A stretch of DNA of 64,000 bases from Polyodon spathula (GCF_017654505.1 NC_054535.1:83143603-83207602), one strand, 5' to 3'. Positions 1-12,651 are shown, counted from the stretch's first letter. Numbers and translations: made by a program. Notes: generated from the letters alone by a model not told the origin.

Positions 1-948
1 TCAAGAGAGCTGACATCTCTAGGGGTGATGGGTTATTTGGCACTGGCAGTGGAGTACTTTGAAGTCCTACCCTGGTCCTGGTTTGGAAGCTAGCCCAGGG
101 GATAGAGTGTGTTTGAGGGAGAGAGGCAGCTCTCGTCACTGAGAACTAGTACTTTGCTAAAAAGCAGATATTTATTTTGTCAGGTAGACTGCTCAGGGAC
201 CTCGGTTTCACCTTTGAAATATGCAGTACTGTAACAGTTTCAAGAATAGAGCTTAGTCTGTGCTTCCTGATACCATTATCATCCATTGTAAACGTATGAG
301 GTCTGTAAGCAAATTCTCCTAATAATGTTATTGTTGATGGTAAAAATAAATAAATAAATAAGTGAATAGCATTGCAAGTGTAAAGTCTTGTAAGCCATGT
401 ATTTAGAGCTGTGGACTGTAAGACGGAAATGATTCTGGGTTTCAGTCCTATCCCAGCTACAGATTCTCTGTTTAGACATTGGGCAAAATGTGTTATGTGC
501 CACTTTTGGATGTTTAAAAATCTTTATGGCATGACACATTTCTCAGTTGAAAGGTCTGCGTTTGCACAATGAAAACAGCTTAATATGGTGCATTGATAAC
601 ACTTCCAGTCCTTACAAACCAAATGCTCAAACAGTTTAAATTCCTTCTTGAAACCTACTGCATTGGTTTAGTTTTGTTTTAATGAGAATTGCAGTCTCCT
701 GGTTGATTGTAATGAGAACTGGAGTCACCCTAATTCCATTGAGTTGAATGAAAGCGCCAAGATAAATAATCTGGCCGGCATCTGATTTGGAGCACATTAT
801 ATAGACAATTATAAGCCAGGGAAATTGATACACTTTATATAAAACATTTCACAAATTGTACATGGAAAAATAACTTGAGTTTGGACCACAGCTGTTCACT
901 TTTCTTTTTCTTTTTATCAACTAACTATAATCTGTGCTTGAATTTCAG
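1..948 (+). other. fbn2: Intron upstream of the EGF3 exon (3' part)
   Basis: AT-rich sequence ending in the acceptor of the EGF3 exon. A short AAAT repeat lies near 346-360. No exon, known repeat family or RNA gene was recognised. The preceding fibrillin exon is outside the window. Confidence 0.8.
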
Positions 949-1044
949 CTGTGTGTGAGAATGGCTGCCAGAATGGAGGGCGTTGTATTGGACCAAACCG
1001 GTGTGCTTGTGTGTATGGATTTACAGGACCACAGTGCGAACGAG
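949..1044 (+). CDS. fbn2: Fibrillin-2 exon: EGF-like domain 3 (non-calcium type)
   Basis: This 96-base internal exon encodes 32 residues of the third N-terminal EGF-like domain of fibrillin, an extracellular matrix microfibril protein. Six cysteines have EGF spacing, and the conserved end reads [10 protein letters not shown] just before the hybrid domain. The domain lacks the D-x-D/N-E calcium signature, as expected for EGF3, which in the family helps form the N-terminal assembly region. The exon follows a polypyrimidine tract and AG at 947-948 and is followed by GTAAGA. Both introns are phase 1, so the aspartate after CER is completed in the next exon. Residues [20 protein letters not shown] resemble fibrillin-2 more than fibrillin-1, from memory of the families. 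It matches exon 5 in classical fibrillin numbering. Confidence is high. Confidence 0.96.
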
Positions 1045-2915
1045 GTAAGATAAAACAGTGGAAAGCATTACTCATTCCCTATGTAGGAGTTCTGCTTTAG
1101 TTCAAGTTGGGTTGGCAGTTTCCAAACAAATCTGCATTTTCGCCTTATCTAAATGGAGACTGTGACTGTAGTGTGTAGACACATTGTTGAAGAATAACTG
1201 CAATAAAAAATACTTTCAAAGCTGTCATTAAATAGGAGATCCAACTTTGACTGATTTTTATATCTCAGCTCTGTGGTGGAAGTGAATCCATTATTTCCAG
1301 CAACTCAGTTTGACAGTGCTGAAAAGATAAAAATTTACAATCAATACTGCTGTTTGTTTGGTACAGAAGTTGCTGTTTACAAAAAATCAAAAACACGTCC
1401 CATAAAGTTGTCATCGTGGTGTAGTGCCACCATGCCAGGATGGCACTGATTTGATGTGACAGTCTTTAAATTGGTCTGGAAGCAATCTCAAATTGATTAC
1501 TGCCTCTTATTCCCTTAAGGAAGATGTGGGTAGAAGCCACATGCATTCTATTCTGTTCTTTTGGTCTAATCCCTATACATGGCAGATGATCACTTTTGAA
1601 GAATTCTGAGGTTGCTATAAAATAATGCTGTAGGCAGTGGTCCAAATAATGCATATCTGCAGTTTTACATGTTAAAAAATCTGAAATATGCACTAAATTA
1701 AAAATGCACAAAGCAATTTTGCTGCACAGTTGGTTTGCCTCCCCTAGGGCCTCAGTTAATAATTACAGAATATAATGTCTTCAGTTACGAGGAAACTGTA
1801 TACAAGTAAAAACAACCCAACAAACATTATCCAATGTCTGGCTAGCCCTGTTGTCTTTGCAGCCAGTCACAGTAAGAATAAGAAAAATTTAAAGCTTCAC
1901 AGGTTGAAGCGTAAACACCCCAGTCCAGCTACAAATCCAACTTGAACCATCGAACCATCGACTAAAAAAGGTGCCTATAATATTAAACAAACTGATTTCT
2001 AACTCATTAATGCATTTCTTTATCGTCTGTATCCATATGGCTTTATATTGAAGTTTTAACATGTTCACTGAGTTTAAGAATTTAATGTTAAAATACAAGT
2101 AATGCAATTAATTTGCAGAGTCAGTGTGATATCTTGAAAAAAAAAACGCGCTGATCCGATAAAGAACATTGTAGAACACATGCGTGGTTGTACAGTAGTT
2201 GCAGTTAAAATGGGATGCCTACACCATTACCATTAAATATTGTATTGTATTTATTGAGATTAGTCATGACTTCAAGGTAATGTTGCATTTTACCCCATGA
2301 AAATACATTTTACTGTCAGTGTTAAAATTAAATGGTAAGTTACTCCCAGACCCAAAACCTTACCTGGAGAGCTGGCTGTCAAGGTTATATGGGATTGCTT
2401 TTACTGATATACATTTCCAATAGTTTTGTTCTGTAAAATGAATCAGAGGGTAAAAATGTAAAGAAACAGATGTCACAAATGGTATGCAGCATGCATACAT
2501 TAAAAGTCACTTGAGGTTTGGGTCAAGTAGTGCACATTGATTTAGGAATCTAGACTGTTCAAGGTTCCAAACAAAACAGATGATAGATAAATTCACTCTG
2601 GTGGAGCAAGCCAGGCATATTTGAGCAAACTTATTAGTAAGGTCCCTAATTATAATCAAGCTCTACATGTTAAGATGAATCTAATGTGTTGCATGCCTAG
2701 TTTTTTGGCATGTGTAAGTTTTCACTTGAAGGGTATAGCTGTGAGAGATCACCTTCTCTTAAAAGTGGATAGATGCAGCACAGTTGAGGAACAGCTGGTA
2801 CTGGTTTCTGTTTAAGTGTATGCCTACTGAGTGAAGTCCCATGAATTGATAATATGAACGGTGAGCAAAGGATAAGTGTTTTCAGCAGTTAAACACAGAA
2901 CAGATCATTTGATTA

Positions 2916-4133
2916 TAGTGCTGGGACAAACACAGAATTATCATGTTTGGATATATTCGCTCATAATTTAAATATTCGTTCGGATAGTCGTTAGTTTTCA
3001 AAAAGTAATAAAAGCCATGTTCTCATGTATTACATTCCACATAACAGAAAGTCATAACAAAAAATATATAATGTATACAATCTATATAAAAATCACTACA
3101 CAACATTTCCAGCATGTTGGGCATTATTTAAGGGTGAGGCATTTCAGAATGCCGTGCTTGCCTTTTTTTGTCCCATGACATTCTGACTCGCTCTAAAGCA
3201 GCACAACACGTTTTTGACCCAGATGGCCTTCCATAGAGATCACTATTCGTGCCAGCGCATAATCTGGTTTGTTTACTTTTTTCTGTCTAAAACTTTTAAA
3301 TAGAGACTCAAGAGTTGCTGTGTTGATGCTGTGTTTTTCATATACAGTTGTAGGCAAAGGTTTACTTATCCCAATGGCTTTTTCTTGTAGAGCCCCTAAA
3401 TTATGGAATGCTCTGCCTTCTTTTGCCTGGGAAGCTGGGACTATTACAGTTTTCATAAAACAATAGTTGAAATTGGGATACTCAAATGCTTGGAAATCTT
3501 CTTGTATTCTTCTCCGGCTTTATGACAATAAATAATTTTCTGCCTGTCGTCTTCAGGTATCTCTTTGCTGGTAATGACAGCAATCATCCTATGCATAACT
3601 CTTGTATACGCTCTAAGAATGTTCACCTACAATCCAGCATTTTCTTGATTTTTCTAGAATTAGGTTCTGTATTATCATATTGAAATTTATAGCACCTTCT
3701 AGACAATACTATCATAGCATCAAAGGGTATGATTACTTTAGGTTTAGCATTTTTTGAGTTTTGCGAAAATAATTATGAAATAAATAATTCTAGACATCTA
3801 TTTCTTGAAACTGTTTTCCTTACCCACAAAAAGCAAACTTCTACTTCAAAAGATTTTTATAAAATTTGTTGTTTTCGAGAAATTTATAGAAATTATAAAT
3901 TTCCATTGAGGTATGTAAATGTTTGACTACATCTGTGTATATTAATCTCACATATCACACAGAGCTCTTTTTCATTTGCCGTTTTTTAAACTGTCACGCA
4001 ACTTCTGGTGGGGTGGTAAATAAGGGCAAGGTAATTTTGTCATTTCTAGCGACTATGAACATCTGATTTTTGTATCCGAAAACATGTAAAAAAAAATATT
4101 TGTTCGAATATTCGGGTATTTGTCCCAGCACTA
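2916..4133. mobile_element. hAT-like non-autonomous element A
   Basis: An element of about 1.2 kb with terminal inverted repeats TAGTGCTGGGACAAA at the left and TTTGTCCCAGCACTA at the right, perfect over 15 bases. Both ends continue with ATATTCG-type sequence inside. It is flanked by TTTGATTA (2908-2915) and TTTTATTA (4134-4141), an 8-bp target duplication with one mismatch, which is typical of the hAT superfamily. No hAT transposase frame is visible. A LINE-like coding scrap lies inside (3346-3466). Confidence 0.8.
3346..3466 (+). pseudogene. Possible LINE ORF2 C-terminal scrap
   Basis: A short translated stretch contains FSCRAPKLWNALPSFAWEAG, which resembles the pattern near the C-terminus of many non-LTR reverse-transcriptase proteins (aPxLWNaLP). 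It lies inside hAT-like element A, so it was either captured or inserted later. No catalytic motif is present and upstream similarity was not recognised. The call rests on one motif and is tentative. Confidence 0.35.
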
Positions 4134-4380
4134 TTTTATTATGTATTTCATAATGCTGTTTCCATCCCATATCTGTCATATCAATGCACACAATGTCAAA
4201 TAAACATTAATTTGCATCTCACATAAATCCAATTTCGACAATATAATGGATTACAAATGTATTGGAAAGGATTTACAATTGATTAGACTTTCTGTAGTAG
4301 ACAAGTCCATTGTTAAAGGTATAAGCAGTAGCTCTAGCTTGCCCAGATTATTGCTGGCTAAGGTTCAAGCACATGGTATA

Positions 4381-4450
4381 CAGGGGCGGCTCCACGCTTG
4401 GGCCTGAAGGGCCTGGGCCCACCCATTTTGCTCATGGGCCCACCCAGTTA
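4381..4450. mobile_element. Possible hAT-type terminal fragment
   Basis: CAGGGGCGGCTCCACGCTTG begins a short GC-rich stretch that abuts the truncated left side of the Tc1 element. CAGGGGCGG starts are frequent at hAT termini, but no matching right end or target duplication was found. Confidence 0.3.
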
Positions 4451-5177
4451 TGGAGCGATTGACAATTAAAAATCATGAATTGTCGAAGGAACATTCAAAG
4501 CAAATCCGGAATAAGGTTCTTCAAAAGCACCAATTGGGTAGGATATAAGAACATTTCCAAGGCATTGAATATCCCCCGGAGCACAGTAAAGTCCATTATT
4601 AAGAAATGGAGAGAATATGGCACAACTCTGACTCTGACTAGAACAGGCCGTCCTCAAAAACTGAGTATCCAGGCGAGAAAGGCACTAGTCAGGGAGGCCA
4701 CCAAGAGGCCTATGGCAATTCCAAAGGAGTTACAGTCTTCCCCGGCTGAGCTGGGAGAATCTGTGCATACGGCAACAATAGCCCGGGTACTTCACAAAAC
4801 TGGTCTTTATGGGAGAGTGGCAAAAAGAAAGCCATTGTTGAAAAAAACTCACATCAAATCTCAGCTAGAGGTTGCCAGAAGGCATGTGGAAGACTCTGAG
4901 ACTAAGTGGCAGAACACTGGAGTGGCTTAAAAACAAAAAGGTCAATGTCCTGGAGTGGCCCAGTCAAAGCCTGGACCTCAATCCAATTGAGAATATGTGG
5001 AAAGAGTTGAAAATTGCTGTTCACCAAAGGTCCCCATCCAACTTGACGGAGCTTGAGCAATTTTGCAAAGAAGAATGGGCAAAAATTGCAGTGTCCAGAT
5101 CTGCAAAGCTGGTAGAGACTTATCTAAATAGACACATGGCTGTAATTGCTGCCAAAGGTGCCTCTACCAAATATTGA
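4451..5177 (+). pseudogene. Tc1 transposase pseudogene A, catalytic core deleted
   Basis: The N-terminal part (4451-4910) has the paired-like helix-turn-helix of Tc1 transposases, with ALNIPRSTVKSIIKKWREYG, after a frameshift near 4545. The C-terminal part (4910-5177) carries VLEWPSQSLDLNPIENMWKE, which includes the final glutamate of the DDE triad, and ends AAKGASTKY. The intervening segment of well over 100 residues, containing both catalytic aspartates, is deleted, with the join near 4910. The gene cannot encode an active enzyme. Confidence 0.88.
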
Positions 5178-5393
5178 CTCAAGGGGGTGAATACTTATGC
5201 AATCAATTATTTTCTGTTTTGTATTTGTAATTAATTTAAAACAATTTGTAGATTTTATTTTGCTCTTTGACATTATGGACTTTTTTTGTGTTGATCAGTG
5301 GCAAAAACTAATTAAATCCCTTTGATTCCATGTTGTAACACAATAAAATGTGGAAAAGTCTAAGGGGGGTGAATACTTTTGAGAACCACTGTA
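4451..5393 (+). mobile_element. Tc1-like element A, deletion derivative
   Basis: The element keeps a Tc1-type right inverted repeat. It has two direct-repeat motifs of the IR/DR kind, GGGGGTGAATACTTATGCAA near 5184 and GGGGGGTGAATACTTTTGAG near 5364, ending at a TA (5392-5393). The left inverted repeat is missing: transposase-like sequence starts directly after an unrelated GC-rich scrap. The internal part is a deleted transposase gene, annotated separately. Confidence 0.85.
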
Positions 5394-5817
5394 TATTTTT
5401 TAATTGGTTCCTTGTTAAATCCAAAGATGCATTCAATCAGTTGAGTCTTTCAAAATGAAGGATTTTGAGAGTTTATGGTTTTGAAAAAATAAAAGAAAAA
5501 TACAGATATTTGCAGACAGACTTATTTTATACATGAGAGGAACACATGACTGAGGAACAGGGAATAAAAAAAAGAAATCCTAAGATATTTGAGACAAACG
5601 TTTTTTGTATGAGCGAGAAAGCAAGCCAAGACGTTTCTCTCGAGCGATGAAGTCATGGCATAAGTGGAAACTGTAAAGCACATTTACCATAGTGCAATCC
5701 ACATGTCTTTTTGCACAATTTGGTATCACAATTATTGCATTATTGTTCAGATCATTGCCGGTAATGTTTTATCTGTTTTATTGATTACTGAGGTGTCAAA
5801 GAGAAATGTTTTTTAAA

Positions 5818-5820
<3 letters not shown>

Positions 5821-5851
<31 letters not shown>
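5821..5851. repeat. ATT microsatellite
   Basis: About ten uninterrupted ATT units. Confidence 0.95.
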
Positions 5852-8825
5852 TCTAGGTAGTTTGCATACTGCTTTTTGCTGACCACCGTAATTGTCTTAA
5901 AGCTGTTTGTTATTTTCTCACTAATGTAGAACACATGTAATTTTCCTTCGGATTGGCCTCCCAGACACTGTGCTACGATAAAAAAAAAAAAAAAAAGTGA
6001 CTGCATGGCTGGCTATCGAGCTCCTACCAGACTCATTTCCGGGCTGGAGACAGCAGACTGTGCAGTAACTAATGACTGGCAGCACTGCTGAGTTACAAAG
6101 GAAGCAGGGCTTGGTTACGAGTTCTGACTCCACTTAATTTCTCCGTCTTTCTTTGTGTGCGCACAATGTCAAGGAAAGTTGTTCTCGTTGTAAAACATGT
6201 GACAGCTTTAATCCTGAAATGAAGTATCTTGTTGGTTTGTCTTCAGTTTTTTTTTTTTTTTTTTTTGCTAGTTCAGTTCCAGAGATTAGATTAGAAGTGA
6301 TTTCCCAATGGTATAGAAGCCAGGGTGGTGGTGTGTCTAGAAAGGCATCTCTATAGATCATTTGTAACATGGCAAGCTACTGAGTAGTTCCATGAATTAG
6401 AGAAGCGTAGTGAAAACAGTAGACTTGAACTCAAGGGCTAGTTGACTGTACTTAATACAAACACAGATCCCTGTGTATCGTATTGGAGTTACTGATTCTT
6501 GTTTTCTATATGGGTATCTTTGTAGATTGTGTTGCAAATCTGCATGGGTTTAAGGCAATGTACTGTACCGGTTAGGTGGCAATATCTACAGTATGCAGCA
6601 AGAGGTAAGACGAAACTCAAAGTGACACACCACAGTGTAGTTTTCCTGTCAGATTTTCATTCAGTAATATATCTCCAATAGGGAATTAAATTGACTTTAA
6701 AAAAATATGAGAACTATTAGAAAATATTATGTGAGATTTAATTTAGTATTGGGGAATGTCTGTACTAGACAAGAGTATGATTTACAATTAAACCCAAGCA
6801 CAGTAAATAATAATTCATGCTCAACACTTAACACTAATTAATAATGAATGAGCAGTATTGTATCTGTAAATTGATGCTTACCTCAGACGACATACATATA
6901 TTTAGTTCATACATTGCTGTATTTGAATTACTGACACATTTATAAAGTGTAATCTGTGTGAGTATTTTGATGTTGTAGTCTGGTTCTGTGGGTTTAACAT
7001 ATATTTTATTGCTAGGCTTACTTAGCTTATGTTTCTTTCACCACTCATCTCTAAATTCCTGCATGATACAGAAATTGCTCAGAGAATGCAGTCTTGCGGT
7101 TATCTAAAACTTGTACAAATAATCTGCCAAGTAAATCTTCAGTAATGTTTACCAGCTGACCCCAATGATAACCTGCATGGTAATGACACATTCTTCTTCT
7201 GTAAATAACCTTATCTGGAGTTAATCATACATATCATACTAAATGTAGAGGCTACTGTTAAACGTTCAGCTGTGTTGATGAGTTGCATCTCCTTAACAAA
7301 TTGAAGTTTTTGTCCAATCCGAAATTAATTTGACAGCTCTTTAGTTAACACTATTTCAGGTATTATCACCATATATATAACTAAGTCGTGACATTTCTAA
7401 CAGTAACAGCGGGGGGAATTGCCTATAGTTTGAAAAATTGTCTACTTAAATAGAGATCCAAAATGATTAAGCTAACAATCTTGAAGTCAATGGGCCCTAT
7501 CTTTTCAGAAAAGTTTTTCTCAAAATTAGGCTCTTTGATTTTTGTAAATTATACTACAACTTCCTGATAGCTGTGGCTCGGCTCACAACACCTGAATAAC
7601 ATTTCAAAATCTGCCACGTATTGAACCCAAATAAAACAGTGTGCAGGCTGGGTTAGAATACTGTCTCCTGCACTTGTGCCTGCTACCATCTGTTTTTATA
7701 GTTAAACTGTATGACTGTGCCAAATAAAAAGGAATATTTGCGCTAAAGATGGGATTGTGCGATTGTTAGGAAGGAAATCCAAGTTCTGAACAGTAAAGAA
7801 CTCTGCTAATGAAAGAATTCTTCACGTGATGTGTTGGTGTGTATAGTTTAAAGGCAAAATCTGAGCCATGCATTCTTATTTTGATCCAGAGAAAAAATTG
7901 CTGCGATATTGGGGAAAGAACCTGGTTTTGTTTTTAGTCTACTGTTTTGTTTTTTTTTGGGGGGGGAGGAGGGGGGGGGATTTTTATCTGCTTGAATTCA
8001 ATTGTTTAATAATAATTAAAAAAAAAGATAAATTATCTAAACAATTGAAATAGCACTTTTGCTTTAATTATGAAGATGGTGTTTGAGAAGCTAAAAGGAT
8101 TCAGCAAACTTTGATTTTTGACAGGTTTTAGTTATTTTGCAAATGTGCAAGCTAATAAGAGCCAATAATGTTTTTGTATGAATCCATGTTTAATAGTTTG
8201 TCTAAATATGTGCTGTTAAACAGTTCCCTGTAGTTATTCTTCAAATCTTTTAAATACAGAGGAAGTGTGGGATCTAAGAAAAGCTAAACATCTTCTCTAA
8301 AACAGAATTTTGATGGACACTTTCTTGTTGGAAATTTCTTAAAGAAGGACAATTTAAACAAACATGCAGCCTGGACAAGGAACCATATGAGTGCCTTATA
8401 CACATTTCAATCAGATCTGGAATGTACTGTATAGTAAGGCAGTCTTTCATTTCCTTAAGAACATGGAACAGCAATTTGTAAGTTTTCTTTTAAGTTGTTG
8501 AATAAGTTCATGGTTCATTTTATAGCTATTTCAATGGAAACAATATCCCTCAGAAATGTGCCCTCTGTAACTTTACCATACTTGTAAGGCTCAACACAGA
8601 ACTTTTGAAGTGAACCCTAAAAACATATTTCCTGTACTGAATAACTTAACGCTGAAGTCAAAGGTCTTTTGAGGCATACTGTGTTTTATAGTACATATGC
8701 ATTCAATGATCTTAAAGGGACACTGTTTTTTTATTTATTTTTTTAAATGTATTGTTACCAACTGTGCCTCCGTATGGTATCTTTGGCTTACTGACATATG
8801 CCTGTGAGAAAGACTATTCCACAAA

Positions 8826-8827
8826 TA

Positions 8828-8888
<61 letters not shown>
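8826..8888. repeat. AAT microsatellite abutting a MITE
   Basis: About 21 AAT units. The last TA serves as the left target-site dinucleotide of the Tigger-type MITE that follows directly. Confidence 0.95.
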
Positions 8889-8889
<1 letters not shown>

Positions 8890-9485
8890 AGACGATCCTC
8901 GATTTACCACGCACGGCACTTAAGACTCTTTTGCATTATTACCCTGCTTCGACTTTAGGATATCGATACGACATTTACGACACGGCGAGACTTGAGCCGT
9001 GCGTCATGTGTGTATGGTCGGTGTCTGAACCGCAGTACCTGCCGTGGTCGCCCTGACTCAGTCTAGCGTTTTTTCATTTTTTTATGCATGTAACGGTTTT
9101 TTTTTTTAATTTTATTTTTTGCCATTAACAATGTCTGAAAAAAACAATGGACTCAAAACGAAAACTAAGCTGTGAACTCTGTCACATGATAAGGTGCTTA
9201 ACTTCAGAGGATCGTATTTCATGCTAGGAGTACTGCATACACACACTGAATACATCATTGGAAAGCCCAGAGGCTATAATTTGTACCCACCGGGGTAAGT
9301 GTAAAGAGTTAAATAAATATTTGCATGAATACAGTATAACGGGTCATTTTTGTAAAAATGTATTATATGGCCAAAGAGTAAGGAACATAACCCCAGTTTA
9401 TAACATTGTTCCTATGGGGAAATGTGCTTCGACTTACAACGCGACTTTCAGGAACCAATTGTGTCGTAAGTGTGAGGACTGCGTG
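8889..9485. mobile_element. Tigger/pogo-type MITE, copy 1
   Basis: The left end reads CAGACGATCCTCGATTTACC. The right end, on the other strand, reads CACGCAGTCCTCACACTTAC. These are imperfect inverted repeats flanked by TA on both sides. Near the right end, TTCCTATGGGGAAATGTG and TTCGACTTACAACGCG recall the ends of Tigger-class (pogo) elements. No transposase is encoded, so this is a non-autonomous copy of about 0.6 kb. A second, truncated copy starts at 48981. Confidence 0.65.
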
Positions 9486-9831
9486 TACCACAATGAATGA
9501 AAAATGCATGTCAAAAACTTTGTTTTAATGCAGTCTAATCCACAATTACAAACAAAATCAGAATGAAGTACGGGTCTACAAATTAAAGAACTGTAAAACT
9601 TATTGTATTTTGAACAGAAAAATACAGTGTTATCTTAAACTAGTAATGCATTGTAACCTATGGCCATTTTTAATACATAGATGTCTGTGACTTCTGGTGT
9701 CTAAATTAAACTTTAAGAAATCTGACATTTCAGATAGTCATAGGACTATCTGTATTGGGCTATAAGTTTTCACCCACTACGTGATACAGAAACAGAAAAC
9801 AAACAAATTGAAATTGTGTATCGTTACTGTA

Positions 9832-11049
9832 TAGGGGTGGGTCAGTATACCGGTTTTTCGGTTTACCGCGGTTTAGGTACATTACGGTATTAATACCGTT
9901 AATTTTATTCTATACCGCAATTATTGTAATTCGGTTATACACCGGTTAACGCATTTTTCAACTGCACACACGGTTCTTCTAAATCAAGCAATGGTACTTG
10001 CAGCCTTAGCAAAGGGTTGAAGGAAACTCAGCGACACAGAATACACGTTTCAATTGCTGCGTTCTGTTACTTAGATCTTGCTGCGCGGGCTACTCTTGGC
10101 TGCTGTCTTTCTGACATCACACTCAGCTTTTAGAGAAACACCTTCTCCAAACGTAGGACCCATTTTCAACCTATTATATTTATATTTGTCTGGATTATCA
10201 ACAGTCAGGTTAATGCAATAGATAAACATTAACTTTATTGTAAAATTATACATCACTTATCACCGATTTAGTACATTGTTATTTTTTGTTTGTTTTTAAT
10301 AATTGATTGATTTATTTAATATAGCGTTGACAAGGCTGTTCACGGTTTCATTGTATAATGATAAAATGTCGTTCGCCTCCGCTAACAAGGTGACAGCATT
10401 AGTTGTAGTGGTTATTTGCATTATGATTAGCAGGTCATTCGTGATCTTTGCATCGTCGCATTGGTTCACAGCCGCAGTCAACCTCCCGCAGTAGCATATC
10501 AAAGCTGCTCGGGGCTATGCAGCATCTTCACAGATTTCTGTGCGTGACGTCGACAGCACATCTGCGCGATTCTGTGCAGCACTGTTCAGAACAGCAGAAG
10601 TCTGCGCTGTAAGAACAAGACCAATGTCTCAAACAAAACTAGCACGGACCCGCGACTGCAGCAGGACAGCCTACTTATTACACCGTGTAACAATAATTAT
10701 TATTTTTTTGTTCCTGGGTAGTTAGTGTTATTTCCTAATTGCTTATGCCTCAAAAGTATAGAAAATGGCTATTATTCCCCACAAACTTTGCTTTTGTGAC
10801 CAGGACAGGTAAATTTCAAAATATCACTATTTCCAATGAGAAAATGGGCACTTTTGTGTCTTTTCGTTCACATAAAGTCAGAAAAAAACAACATATGAAT
10901 CCAAATTAACATGTATTTATATTAAAGTAATACACAAATGACTACAAAAGATTTAGAAGTGAGTAGTTTTTCGAGATTTACGATTATACTGTAAACTACT
11001 TTTTTTAACGGTTATCATACCGTGAAAATTTCATACCGTCCCATCCCTA
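9832..11049. mobile_element. hAT-like non-autonomous element B
   Basis: The ends are TAGGGGTGGGTCAGTATACC and, at the right, CATACCGTCCCATCCCTA, an imperfect inverted repeat. A perfect 8-bp duplication TTACTGTA flanks it (9824-9831 and 11050-11057), diagnostic of hAT-type insertion. The terminal regions are full of ACCG/CGGT motifs such as TTTACCGCGG and TACGGTATTAATACCG, which may be subterminal transposase sites. No transposase frame was recognised. The right half (about 10709-10985) is homologous to half of the foldback element at 44973-45427. Confidence 0.88.
10709..10985 (+). repeat. Segment shared with the foldback element at 44973-45427
   Basis: Starting at GTTCCTGGGTAGTTAGTG and running to GTGAGTAGTTTTTCGAGATT, this segment matches, with few differences, the reverse complement of the right half and centre of the palindromic element 34 kb downstream. 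Here it occurs once, as a single arm plus loop, inside hAT-like element B. Confidence 0.85.
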
Positions 11050-11837
11050 TTACTGTATATGATGAATGAATTTAAATTATCGAGGGTGCTAGGTGAAATA
11101 TGTCTAGTGTTATTCAGATAAAGTGTGCCTGATTACTGTACGCATCATAATAATGTAGGAAATTATACACATAACATTCAGTTTCATTAGCAGAGAAATT
11201 ATGGTTTCCATCACGTGAAACATATTGTTTCAATTAAACCCTGGTTTCATAGTAGATCATTAAGATTAACTTGACACTTCATTACAGATTGAATGGTTGT
11301 AAGGTTCAGAAAGATTCTGTGTGTCTTTGGGAGTTGGATAACAATCTGTTAAAAGCTAGAATGTAAACTAAAAAAATAAAATAAATGCTTATTAAACTGC
11401 TTTTCTAAGACAAATATTTTTCTTTCCGCTAAATTAACTTGCCAAGACTTCCCTGAAGCACACTGCGGTTAATAAGTGGACATCCTGGTTCTGAGGCATT
11501 TAAAGTTTGCTGACTTGGCCCAATTGCTCAAAGATTTAAAGTTTCAAATCCAATACTGACCAATATCTTAAAAACAAACGGCTTCCAGAACCATAGTATA
11601 AATAATTATGATGGATTAGAAAGTAGTTTCCACTTGTTTTAAAAACATCCTTACTTGAATGACATGACTTGAGTGTAGATGTTTAGACAGTTATGGACCA
11701 CAGAGTGAAATTTGTGTATTTTATACTCTAGAGTGAACCAGTACCACAAGTATATACAGTATTGCTTTAATCAGAGCTACATGGCCAAATGAATCAGGCA
11801 GTCTGTATTACATTGTAGCATTCTTATGTGTTGTTCC

Positions 11838-12318
11838 TGTACTGAAGCAGGCAGACAGCCAGGTGAGAGCCAGAATGGAGGCACGGAGACACAAAAACGC
11901 AATCAAACACGAAGTTCAGTATTTACTAACACATAAAACAAAAAAAACAAACAATAATGTCATGTGACGCTACCAGCAATGGTATCGCACAGAGGATGGT
12001 ACAACACTGTAGAAACACCAAAAATAAAACAATACAACAAACAATAAATCAAAGATGCCGTGAAAACGGCAGGCCTTGCAGCAGCCCCGATCCTAGTGAT
12101 CGCCATGTTTTTATACTGACTCTCCGCTGAGACACGCCCACCTGCCTGCTGGAACAGCTGATTGCTTTCAGCTGCTGCTCCACGCAGACAGGTAATCGTC
12201 CCCGGCGGAGCACCACAGCAGCTAAACAATTAATTAAATCAATATATTAACAACAATTAACCCAAAAATATTCAATAAACTACATGTTTCCCATGTGCAG
12301 GGCTTCCGCCTTGTCACA
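11838..12318 (-). mobile_element. Probable solo LTR (gypsy-like)
   Basis: Read on the minus strand, the segment starts TGTGACAAGGCGGAAGCCCT at 12318, has a TATA-like CAGTATAAAAACATG near 12110, AATAAA-type signals, and ends near 11838-11850. No internal coding region or second copy is present. The TG start, promoter-like element and GC-rich 5' part fit a solo LTR. The far boundary and the target duplication could not be fixed. Confidence 0.5.
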
Positions 12319-12578
12319 TGCATGTATATAAGCTCCAACCCAAACTGCTTTTTCTTAAGCAGAACAACTTAGAGACGCTCCTATTGTGACATTACATTTA
12401 GCTTTTAATTTGATCACTGCTTAGGTTGATTCAGTGAAATGTCTCAGTAAAACAAGAATTACAGTTATTTTTACATTATAACATACATACGCATGAGATA
12501 AGGTTTTAAGCACATGAGAAATACAGGATGGGTGCACAGAAGTACTGGATCTAGTTTGGTAAGATGGTGATATGAATA

Positions 12579-12579
<1 letters not shown>

Positions 12580-12627
<48 letters not shown>

Positions 12628-12651
12628 ATATATATATATATATTATATATA
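12580..12651. repeat. AT microsatellite
   Basis: About 70 bases of AT dinucleotides with two short interruptions. Confidence 0.92.
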
